64,000 nucleotides of DNA from Zingiber officinale (Eukaryota > Streptophyta > Magnoliopsida > Zingiberales > Zingiberaceae). This document shows, one piece after another, positions 45,540 to 56,000 of this stretch (positions within the stretch are counted from its first letter, which is position 1; each line of letters begins with the position of its first letter). The stretch is taken from the NCBI RefSeq assembly GCF_018446385.1, contig NC_056003.1, forward strand, positions 21,139,198 through 21,203,197, read 5' to 3'. Made by a program: the position numbers and the translations under genes. The notes below the pieces were generated by a model, which saw nothing but the letters and a program-made list of their open reading frames with translations, did no database searches and was not told the origin of the DNA.

Positions 45540-45790
45540 TTGGATCGGTCTGGAGACCGATCAGAAAGCGATCAGTGTGCCTCTGTGAGCTTACTGATCG
45601 GTCTGGGGACCGATCAGCAGGAAGCCTGATCGGTCCCCGGGACCGATCAGGGTACGCACAGAGAGTTGGGCAACTCTCTGTGAAAGCATGCTGATCGGTT
45701 TGGGGACCGATCAGCATAGAGCCTGATCGGTCCCCACGACCGATCAGATCAGCCCCAGACCGATCAGGGTGATGCCTGATCGGTCTGGCC
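45540..45790. repeat. Cluster of tgatcggtc...gaccgatca palindromes in the solo LTR
   Basis: About five to six pairs of the half-sites TGATCGGTC and GACCGATCA, mostly separated by 3-6 bp (for example ggtctggggaccgatcag), upstream of the TATA box at 45,853. Confidence 0.8.
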
Positions 45791-46703
45791 CTAGCCGTTG
45801 GCTCACAACGGCTAGTCTTCTGTCTTCTGTTCTTCGCAGGTGCAGTGCAGGTTATAAAAGGGCTGAGGGCTTCTACAGTGGACGCTCTCGATTGTTCTTC
45901 TTCCGGTCCGAAGTTTCGCTTCTTCTTCTTCTTCTTCACTGCTGTGATTTGAGCTTCAACTGATCAGTTGCTGTTGCTGTTGTGGTTGGTCTTGTGAAGC
46001 TGCTGCTTCATCCAGTCGAAGAGAAGGCAAGTAAGCGAAGGTGTTTCATACATTTGTATTGTATTTTGCTTCTTGCTGCTTTCTACTCCTGTATTGCTTT
46101 TGCAAAACATTGTGGCGAGGTTTCTCCACCCACAAGGAGTATTTATTAGCCGGTTCTCCGGGGACTCATCCACCGACGGATTGATAGGCTTCGTCCACCT
46201 TATGGACACGCCGAGGAGTAGGAGTTTCATCTCCGAACCTCGTTACATCGACGAGTTGAGGTTTGCTATTCTCCGTTGTCGTTTCTATTGTTTATTTCCG
46301 CTGCGCTAACCTTGATTTGTAGAAAGAAACGAGCAATTTGGGGTCGGCTATTCACACCCCCCCTCTCTAGCCGCGATCATCGATCCTAACACTAACGCCA
46401 CTGGCGGTGATTGGGGATGACGTTGTGGCTCCGCCTGCGCACGGTGGTGTACTAGTGTATGAGTGCAACCAATTCAATTCCTACACTCAACAACCATCGC
46501 TGCCTTGGCGTGACTGTGTCCTTACTTAGCATAAATCCATTTTTTAATTCATTTTTGTACATTGATGTTTACTTAATTGCTTACACTTTTATTATGCAGT
46601 TAAGCAATAAGCATGGTCTTATCATTGATATTAGGTGGTTTTAGGATTTTGTTTAAGTGTAGATTGTTAATTTATTTTTTATTTATTTATCTTAGGAAAT
46701 TAC

Positions 46704-49005
46704 TATGTCTACAATACATAGATTTTTTAAAAGAAAAGCTCCCGAATCAAAAAAATAAAATATTGGAGATGTTGCAGAATTTATTTTTTCACAATTATCA
46801 GAAAATCCTGGACTAAGGATTCCAATTTGTTCTTATAATGTTAACATTAGAAATCAAGTTTGAAGGATATATTTGTAAAAAGGTCCATGTCAACCTTAAA
46901 TTTGGAGCAAGCTAATTTAGACAGTTCAATCCTTCATGGTTTAAGGAATTTCGTGATGGGTTGGAATATAGTATAGAAAAAGATGTCTCGTATTGTTTGT
47001 ATTGTTATATCTTCAAGAGTCAAGACAACTAAGAGAAAATAAATAAGAAGAGATTTTTGTTAGCAAAGGATTTACAGATTGGAAGGGTAAAGATAGATTA
47101 AATATTTATATTAGGCAGCACGATAGTGAACATCATAAAGCTCGAATTAATTGTGAAGCTTTAATGAATCAAGATGAGCACATTCAATCAATTTTGAATA
47201 AACAGTCAAAGCAAATGTGAAATGATTATCGTATCCATCTCGATGCTTTGATTGATTGTATTAGAGTTTGTTGTGACAAGGGAATTCATTTATGGGTAAT
47301 GATGAGATTGAAGGTTCTCTTAATCCGGATAACTTTCTTATTCAACTGGAGTTTTTAGATGCTCATAATAAAGAGATTAATGATGTGATATTGAAAAATA
47401 CTTTTAAAAATTACAACTTAACATCACTTGATATTCAAAAGGATATAGTAAGTATTTGTGCAACTGAAACAATTAATGTTATTATCAGAGATGTTGAATT
47501 TTCATAATTCTCTATTTTGATTGATGAATGTCATGATATGTTAACAAAGAAGCAAATACAAATTGTTTTGCGCTATGTGGATAGTAGTGGGCATGTAAAT
47601 GAGCATTTTATCGGAATTGAATATGTTACTAGTACTACAACACTCTTACTTAAAGCTATTATTGATAAGATGTTCTCTAAATATAATTTGAGTATATCTA
47701 AGTTTGAGGATAGTATTTTGATGGAGCAAGTAATATGTAGGACACATTTAATAGTCTAAAATCACTCATTTTAAAGGAGAATCCATATGCATTTTACATA
47801 CATTGTTTTGTCCATCAACTTTAACTAGCTCTTGTAGTTGTGGCCAAGAAAAAATTTTCAATTTCTAATTTCTTTTGTATTGTTGGTGATGTGGTAAATA
47901 TTGTTGGATCATCCTGCAAAGGAGAAGCATTCAGATTTTATTATTGAGGAATTGGAAAAGGGTGAAATTTTAAGTGGTCGGGGACTTAATCAAGAAACTA
48001 CCCTTCAACGTGCTAGAGCACATTACAATTCTTTGATCAGTTTGATTTCTATGTTCTCTGCTGCCAGTGATGTACTTGAAATGATTTCAGAAGATAATTC
48101 TAGTTCTCCTGATTAAAAAACTGAGGCATTTAATTTATTGGAGTAAATACTTTCATTTGATTTTGTATTCAATCTACACTTTATGAAACATGTCTTAGGG
48201 ATTTCCAGTGAATTGTCAATAATATTACAAAAGAAAGATCAGTATATTGTGAATGTAATGGATTTGGTATACGTATACAAACACCAGCTCCAAAATATGA
48301 AAGATGATGATTGGGATTCATTTTTAGAAAAGGTTCACTATTTTTGTCAACAACATTACATTGATTGTCTCAAAATGGATGATATGTTCACACGTTGGGT
48401 ACCACATGTTATCCCTATTGTAATCCACCAAAAGTAACGAATTTACATCACTATTGAGTTGATTTATTCTATGGTGTTATTGGTATTAAACTTCAAGAGT
48501 TAAATGATCGTTTCTCAGAGGTAAGCACAAAGTTACTTCTTTGTGTAGCTTCTTATGTCCACAAAATTCTTTTTTGGCTTTTGACAATAAAAAATTATTG
48601 CAATTGGCTAAGTTTTATCCTCAAGATTTGATCTCCTCATACTTGATGATCAATTTGAAACTTATTTATGTGATATGCGTTCTAACAAAACATTTCAAGG
48701 ATTGAAAGACCTTAGTGATCTTTCAGAAAAGTTAGTTATGTCAAAGAAAAGTATGGTGTATCCATTGGTTTTTAAGCTTTTGACATTGACATTAATTTTA
48801 TCTGTTGCGACTGCAACTATAGACAGAGTATTTTCTGCCATGAGAATTGTGAAAGAAATACAGGTTGCGCAATTGGATGAGTGATGATTGAATGAATGAT
48901 AATCTTATTGTCTATATAGAGAAAGATATATTTCTAATGGTTGATAAATGAAGTTATTGTACAAAAGTTTCAAAATATGAAGACTTGAAAAAAAAACAAT
49001 TGTAA
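46704..49005 (+). pseudogene. Decayed hAT-like transposase (TTF-type zinc finger / DUF4371 family)
   Basis: Starts MSTIHRFFKRKAPESKK at 46,704, the typical N-terminus of plant TTF-type zinc-finger hAT transposases. Recognisable pieces in changing frames: KGPCQP (about 46,885); LDAHNKEINDVILKN and TSLDIQKDIVSICATETINVII (47,340-47,500); SILIDE, then YVDSSGHVNEHFIGIEYV (about 47,515-47,630); ILKENPYAFYIHCF-like (47,770); GRGLNQETTLQRA (47,970). The C-terminus reads KLLTLTLILSVATATIDRVFSAMRIVKE (about 48,770), the dimerisation region. At least ten stops or frameshifts break it, and the zinc-binding region is badly decayed. No terminal inverted repeats were found. Confidence 0.85.
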
Positions 49006-49220
49006 GGTAATTATTTTATGATTTTTTATTTCATATTGTATGCTTTGTTAACTAAATAATTAGCTTCTCAACTTAAAACCTTTACAATTCCTTTGAAATT
49101 AATTTATTCTTCAAAAAATCATGCACTTCTACTAATGCTGAATAGGTTACATTGTCACTTATAAACTTAAGTGTTTAGCTTCCCATTTTGATGGCAAGTG
49201 TTACTTTATCTTTGATTCAG

Positions 49221-49394
49221 TTGGGTTGTGATGATTTTTATGCAGATTTTAATGTGGATGATGTTGGTTTGACGTTTGAAAACTATGAAGAACTTTTTAG
49301 TGCATCTCATAGCCAATCATCTTTTTATGATGATGGTGGAATAGATAGCTTTCTTAATATTAGGGAGGCTTATCCGATTAGACAAGCTCATCAG
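49221..49394 (+). pseudogene. Orphan exon resembling CONSTANS-like / B-box zinc-finger genes
   Basis: A 174-bp in-frame segment bounded by attcag on the left and a gttagc donor on the right, as in a phase-0 exon. It encodes 58 aa: LGCDDFYADFNVDDVGL, TFENYEELFSASHSQ, then DDGGIDSFLNIRE. The NVDD.gL.FENYEELF...DGGIDSLF pattern is what I remember from the middle region of COL9/COL10-type B-box proteins. No B-boxes, CCT domain or neighbouring exons are visible within several kb, so it looks like a gene fragment left behind or carried by a transposon. The frame upstream to 49,188 has ATG but no further similarity. Confidence 0.5.
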
Positions 49395-49859
49395 GTTAGC
49401 TTTCATTTTTTCCATTTGGGGTTTAATTATAATACCACTCTTAGTCTATGTTGATCTTTGATTTTTATACCATGCATAATTTTATGATTATAAAATTTTA
49501 ATTTTGTTTGGCTTTATTAAATATATTATATTATTACCTACACTTAACCAATATCCTAGCTCCACCCTTGAATGGGTACTATGCTTTATGCAAATCAATG
49601 GGTGAGATCAATAATTAATGATGTATAAAAAAAATTAATGATGTAGAATTCATAAAAAAAAATTATCAGAAGGTTTTTAATTGTGGAAAGAGTGATAGTT
49701 TTTTACGTTTTTAATATGACATTGAGATGATATATTAGAGACTTAAAAAAAAGCGCATATTTCTTGCCCTTAAAATTCTAAATGTACGATGAATAAAAAC
49801 TAACTATAGGAAATCATAATATATATTGAATAAATGAGTTCCAAAGGACACACATAAGT

Positions 49860-52110
49860 TTTAAAATTTATCAAAAGACGTACACTACTTTAGTATTTGT
49901 AAAAAGATGCACTCAATTATGTGCTCTTCCCGTTCTACTCTTCCTCCTAAACTGACTTCTCCTATTTCTCTTTCTCCTCTCGTATGCATGTAACCTCTCT
50001 TTTCTTTCCTCTTCTCTCTTTTCTCTTCTCTTTCCTCTCTCTTTTTGCATGCATGTATAAATATTCATATCAGGTCTACGTTGAGCCTGATATGAACCTG
50101 TTATATTATGATCAGGTCCATGTTAGGGTTTAAAGATGATTCTTTCAATAATATTTTAATACCTTTGGAGAAGCTAAAATAAGCAATGAAGGGGGTACCG
50201 TTAAACTCCCCTTATAGCCTTAGAAATCCATAAAACCTAAAATGAGATCAAAATTCACTAATGGACCTAGACATATCCGATTAGACTCATTTCAGGTCTT
50301 TTGGATTTATGAGACTATAAGGAGTCCAACGTTGTCATCCGTTGCTTATTTTGATTTCTCCGGATGAGTTAAAATATAATAAGGAAGAATCAACTCTAAG
50401 CTGAAATAAGCAACAAAGACTAACATTGGACTCCTTGTAGTTTCAGAAATCCACAAGACTTGAAATGAGTCTAATTAGATCTATCTATGTCCATTAGTGA
50501 ATTTTAACCAAAATTCACTGATAGACCTAGACAGGTCTGATTAGATCCATTTTAGGTTCAGATTTTTGATGCTACAATGAGTCCAACAGTGCCCTCTATT
50601 GCTTATTTTTAGCTTCTCCATTGGTGTGAACATATTATTGGAAGAATCAGCTCTAAATCCCAACGTGGGCTTGATATGAATCATATCAGGCTTAACGATA
50701 TAATTCATATCATGCCCAACATGTCCATTAGTGGATTAGATCAAAACTCACTAATGCACCTAGACAGGTTTGATTGAACTCATTTTGGATTCTATGGATT
50801 TTTGACACTACAAAGAGTCCAACGGTCCTCCGTTACTTATTTCGCCTTCTCAAAGGTGTTAAAATATAATAAGGAAGAATCAACTCTAAATCCTAATGTG
50901 GACCTGATATGATTTATATCAGACCCAATATGTGCATCAGTGAGTTTTGGTCAAAATTTATTGATAGAGCTAGACAGGTCTGATATGACTCATTTCAACT
51001 CTTGTAAATTTTTGAGACTGCAAAGAGTCTAACGATGTTGTCCGTTGCTTATTTCGGCTTCTCGAAAATTTTAAAATGTAATAAAGAAGAATCAACTCTA
51101 AACCCCAATATGGGCCTTATATTAGGCCAACGTGTCCATCAGTGAGTTTTAGTCAAAACTCATTGATGGATCTAGACAAGTCCGATTGAATCAATTTTAG
51201 GTCGTGTAAATTTATGAGACTATAAAGAGTCTAACGGTGTTCTCTATTGCTTATTTCAGCTTTTGAAACTGTTAAAATGTAATAAGAAAAAAAATCAACT
51301 CTAAACCCTTAACATGAACCTGATATAATTCATATCAGGCCCAATATGGGTCCACGATAGAGTTTAAAGCTGATTCTTTCAATAATATTTTAACATCTTC
51401 AGAGAACCAAGATAAGCAACAAATAGTACTATTAGACTCCTTGCAGCCTCAGAAATCTAAAGGACATGAAAGAGGTCAAATCAATAGATTTTGACCCTAC
51501 TAATTAACCAAAATGCACTGATGGACCTAGACATGTTCGATTATATCAATTTTAGACCATTTGGATTTTTGAGACTATAAGAAGTCCAGTGGTGTACTCT
51601 ATTACTTATTTTGACTTCTCCGAATATATTAAAATATTATTAGAAAAATCAGCTCTAAGCCCCAACATGGGTCTGATATGAAATCATATCTGCCAACGTT
51701 GGGCCTAATATGAACATATCAGGTTCATATCAAGGCCAACGTTGACATGAATTATAAACATTTATGCATTCATGTAAAAAAGATAAAGAAAAGAGAAGAG
51801 AGAAAAAAAAAGTGGAACCACCCCATGAACGACCCCCCTAGAGCCGGTCCCATGGATATGGAGAGAGGTAAATGCAGGTATACAACTGAAAATGCATGGT
51901 CGGGATGTTAACCCCAGATAATGATACAACGAGGATCAAATCCCTGACCTCTCGGCCACGAAATCATGTGCCCCCAAGTGTGCTACACTCTAGGGACATA
52001 GAAAAAAGAGAAGAGAGATTGTATGTATAGGAGAGAGAAAAGAGAAGAGAAAAAGAAAAAAAAAGTTAGATTTGATAGGAGGGATAGAACAAAAAAAACA
52101 CATAATTGAA
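49860..52110. repeat. Complex foldback array: inverted arms around repeated 205-265 bp units
   Basis: Left outer arm (cactcaattatgtgc..., then pyrimidine-rich cttttctcttctc, tgcatgcatgtataaat, near 49,912-50,060) is the inverted complement of the right arm (gcattcatgtaaaaaag, aagagaagag, cacataattgaatgtg, near 51,765-52,115). Between them, a unit carrying ggacctagacaggtctgatt, gagtccaacggt and gttgcttatttc recurs in direct orientation (markers near 50,339, 50,604, 50,835, 51,042, 51,246, 51,600). The same markers occur inverted near 50,179, 50,405 and 51,410. No ORF. The right arm holds a putative SINE. Confidence 0.65.
51813..52003 (-). mobile_element. Possible SINE-like insertion in the right arm of the foldback array
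   Basis: G+C-richer block absent from the left arm. On the minus strand it reads tggccgagaggtcagggatt then tgatcctcg, resembling RNA polymerase III box A/B sequences, and later atttacctctctcc...gggaccgg, a plant SINE-like tail. Both flanks are agaaaaaa-type. Boxes A and B lie closer together than in a tRNA, so the identity is weak. Confidence 0.3.
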
Positions 52111-52114
52111 TGTG

Positions 52115-52343
52115 AGGGTGAGCATTCGGTTAATTCAGTCCATAAATTAATTAATTAACTGAAAATCAATTTAGTGTTGACTAACTGAATCAAATCAAAA
52201 TTTTACTAAAACTGAATTAACCGAATCGATTATTTCGATTAACACCGAATTAACTAAATTTATTTAAAATAACAATAACAAGAATTTATAAAAATTAATA
52301 TCAAATTAACTGAATTAACCGAATTAATCGAATGCTCATCCCC
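52115..52343. mobile_element. MITE with GGGTGAGCATTCGG terminal inverted repeats, copy 2
   Basis: Complete copy of 229 bp: left GGGTGAGCATTCGGTTAATT, right AATCGAATGCTCATCCCC. It is collinear with 16,880-17,092, including the ccgaatcaaatcaaa and aacaccgaattaactaaat blocks. It sits at the edge of the foldback array, whose ggtctatatcagcccaac-type sequence resumes after it. Confidence 0.85.
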
Positions 52344-52644
52344 TTAGTGTGGTCTATATCAGCCCAACATTGAGCCTTATATGAATATATATCATGTTAT
52401 CAGGCCAACGAGGACCTAGGGTGATAAATTCGAAAATCTACTTGTGCCCTAGGGTGAATTGCTGTTTATCGAATCTTGATATCTATTGAACAGTATTGGG
52501 CACTTTATCAAGTTGTTCATAGTTTAAATTTGGCAATCTATTGGGCTGTTCTGACTATTTGGCTCGTTTTCAAATCATGTGTATGTACTCGCCTAAAACC
52601 CTTCTTAGGCATCTATAAGTTTTCTAGTAAAATAGTAATTGTAC

Positions 52645-52652
52645 TATAAATA
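52645..52652 (+). promoter_or_regulatory. TATA box of the CCCH zinc-finger gene
   Basis: TATAAATA about 360 bp upstream of the start codon, just ahead of the change from AT-rich DNA to a G+C-rich leader at about 52,670. It predicts transcription start near 52,675-52,685. Confidence 0.55.
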
Positions 52653-53003
52653 GATAAAAGACAGCGTGGAAAACGAAACGAGATCGAGGGCTTCTGCTTC
52701 ACGCAGCGAGAGCAGCGGAAGCCTTCGCCAACGGCCTCGCAAAATCGCCGAACTGAATCCCTCTGGCTAAGGATTTCTCTCCGCGGCTTGAATTTGGAGG
52801 TTCATCTCAATCGATTTCCCCCCTAATTTGTCTTCTCGGCTATCGCGTTCCGACTTTCGACTCCCCGATCCGTGGGTCAGCTCCCCTTTTCGCGCTTCCT
52901 GTGCCCTGAGTTGGGGTTTTACCAGTCTCCGCCTGGACGCTCTGATCCGCGGCGTGGAGGTTGGGATCCGTCGATGCCCCTTCTTCTGTGAAGGAGTTGG
53001 AAT

Positions 53004-56000
53004 ATGGAAGGTGGTGTTAAGCGTGAAGCGATGCAGCCTGCGACGGCCGAGGAAGAGGCGTTGAAGGGGAACACCGACTGCGTCTACTTTTTGGCTTCCC
53101 CATTGACCTGCAAAAAGGTGTTTTGCCTCCTTGTTTACACCTGTTATCTCTAAGTCACTAAGATGCTAGTTTGAATTGTGCATTTTTTTTATCCTTTAGG
53201 CTCACTCACATGCATTTGATTCTTTGTACTTTATTTATATTTTGTGGTTCAGATCCCGTAAACAATCCTCGTGCTTAGCAGAAAATTTGTTTCAGGGAAG
53301 ATTGTCCGGACTAGTTTGTTGTGCATGCCCTTGTAGGAAGTTCAAGTAATAAACAGTCATTTTCCCATATTCTTTCCATAGTTTGGCTTGTGATAAGTTG
53401 TTTTTGTTTGCATGTGGCAGAACTTGCTTCTGAATAACTGTTCGAATTCATGCATCCAAAAGATTGCTTAATTTCTTAGGGTTCATGCGGGCTTTCCTTC
53501 CAATGGTTCAGATTGTGTTGGTATTATCATGGAATAGCACATCAATGGATCTATTGTTGGATCTCCAGCTTGATGAAGGGTTGTGTTTGTGCATAATGTG
53601 ATACATAGAAACTGTCCTCCATATTTACATGTCCAGATAAAAGTTCCCTATGGCTTTAGTATCACTTTGCAATAAACATCATTTACTTTTAATAAGTTCA
53701 ACATCTAGCAAGTAATTTGTTTAAAAGCCTAGAATGGATAAATAAAGAGAGATCTATGCAATTGCTTACAACAAAAATCTAAGCTTCCTTGCACAGAAAA
53801 CTATTTTGAATACCACTATTGTATATTTCAAAATTAATCATTTGTCTCTTTTGTAGAGCTAAACCTTGTAAAATGGAGCATATGATGTATTAAGTTGCAA
53901 TGGTTGAACAATATTACTTCAGTTTACTATTATTTTTTCCCGAATTGTAAATTACGTTTTCTGCAGTCTTGCATGATGGCTTTAGGATTTTCATTGTGCA
54001 ATAAGAGTATTTGCATAGTTAATCTTCTTGAAAGCTCTTGTAAGGCAATCAAAGACCAAAGCTTTTCCACTTAAATACAACACGAAGAATTGATGAGTCC
54101 TACTATTTGGGTCTTTTATATGAATTTTTTAGGATTTATCTCTCTAGAAGATTTAATTTCTACTAATATTTAGATCTTTAAATCACTTAATTCAATTAAA
54201 TGAATTTTTCAGATATCTCTCTGGCCGTCACACATCTAACTTTGGTTGATTCAATCTGTTTAATTTTAGAATCTATTGATTGTCTTTAAAGCAGTGTTAC
54301 ATAAATGAAGGGGAGCAAAACAGAGGGAGATGGTGAAGGAAAGGAAGAGAGTCTTCTATTTACTTGAATGGAGGGATGGAGAGAAGGGAACCAAGGCAGC
54401 ATCCTCCTTTCCTCCAAAATTGATCTGCCATCATTGGAAGGAGATGAAGAGAAAAATAGTAAAAGACCATTATCCTTTTTTTCATCATGAGTCACCTACC
54501 ATCATTGACCAACTTGTCAGATCTGGTCACCAGATCACTGCTGGCCATCATGGGATCGGGCCACTAGATTCAGTCGTTGGTTGTCACAGGATTCTGGCCT
54601 AACCACTTCAACTGTTGATTCGGCTGCACAACTGCTGGACTTGACCACCATAGTAGCCTCTCCAAGTTGGGTAGAATAGAAAAGAGGTTGAACAAGAAAA
54701 GTAGAAGTGGAATTTTACATTTTTTCCTTCCCTGCCTTTCATCAAAGTAGACAATTCTTGATCACTCCTCTCCTCTGCATATCTCTCCCCCACTCCCTCC
54801 TCTCGTTTTCCCACAATCTTCCTCCCTCCTCCAAGTAGACATTTGTACCACCATATCTGTTCTATAATTTATGATTTATCAAAGCTACATCTAATTGTGG
54901 TCTTTTGTATCACAACCTTATAAAATTTTTCTTTTGGTCTATGAGACACACAACCCTTGCATAAAAAGACTAAGGCTTCTCTTGATTTTAGCCCTCTATT
55001 CTTTATCCTATTAATATTATCTTCGTCAATATCTTGTTTTTAGTATTAGATATGAGATATTTAAAGCTCTTATTAATAGTGATTTTTTCCCACTATCTTA
55101 ATTATTGTTTCACTCTTCTTATTGTTGAAGCAATATCTCAAATATTCAATTCTAGTTCTTCTTAAAGTTATTAGTTCTACAATCTGTATTAGCTCTACTT
55201 AAAAATGTTTAGTTCCTAAAATTTCTCTCCACAATTCAAGCTTATATTAAATAAATAGATTAAGGCTTGTCATTTTGCCATTTTGTGGTTTTAGAAGCTG
55301 GTCACTTTTGTTACATTCTGTCTAACATGAGTGGAGGCAGATGTTTTGGTTCTTTATGTAACCTTTTTATACTCCTTTCTTACTGTCAGTGTAGTAGATG
55401 CCATTCTTTTTGCTACCATAGTAGATTTCAGAACTCAGGCATTTAATTTGCAAAAAAAAAAAAAGGTTTAACCATCAACATTATGGTATTGTAAAGTAAC
55501 TTTGAGTGAGTTAGCTATATTACTGGACAGTTTCTTTCCTTTTTCCCTTTTTCAATGCATAGATGAGCTTACAATATTGAAGGATGAAAGTCTATGATAT
55601 GAAATCTGCATATTGATGAATGATGAACAAAATGGTGTTATATTTATGTCCATGTTTGATAGGAGTGGCAATTTGGGTTGGTGGCATAAAATGGCCATGT
55701 CTAGTTGAACCATGGCCTTTTTATCCTCGACCTGAACCCAACCCATTTGATAAATGGGTCAAAATTCATGACCTATTCAGGACTTGCTTATAAACGGATT
55801 GACCTAATTATGATCTATTTAATCAAACAGATTAGATGGGGTCATAAATGGGCTGTGGCATGCCCCATATAATTAAGTGATCATAAATGGGTCGCCAACC
55901 CATTTAACAAACTCAAACAAAATTTCAAATACAAACAACATACTACCTATTTTTAATTATACAAAAACTTAAAAATATAATCGTATAAATTATGCATTTA

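Larger units (their letters stand above)
44511..46391 (+). repeat. Solo LTR of a Sirevirus-like copia element, target duplication CTAAC
   Basis: 1,881 bp, TGTTGGTGCAACC...CGATCCTAACA, flanked by CTAAC at 44,506-44,510 and 46,392-46,396. The start and the C-rich end (cacaccccccctctctagc) resemble the Sirevirus LTR at 17,098, but the body differs. A TATA box, TATAAAAG, lies at 45,853-45,860. It contains two tandem families and a palindrome cluster, listed separately. No internal region remains. Confidence 0.9.

Noticed and set aside
54286..54814. Small ORFs on both strands in intron 1 of the CCCH gene
   Set aside because: Low-complexity Ser/Lys/Glu-rich sequence from ggaag/cttcc tracts; no domain and no splice evidence.
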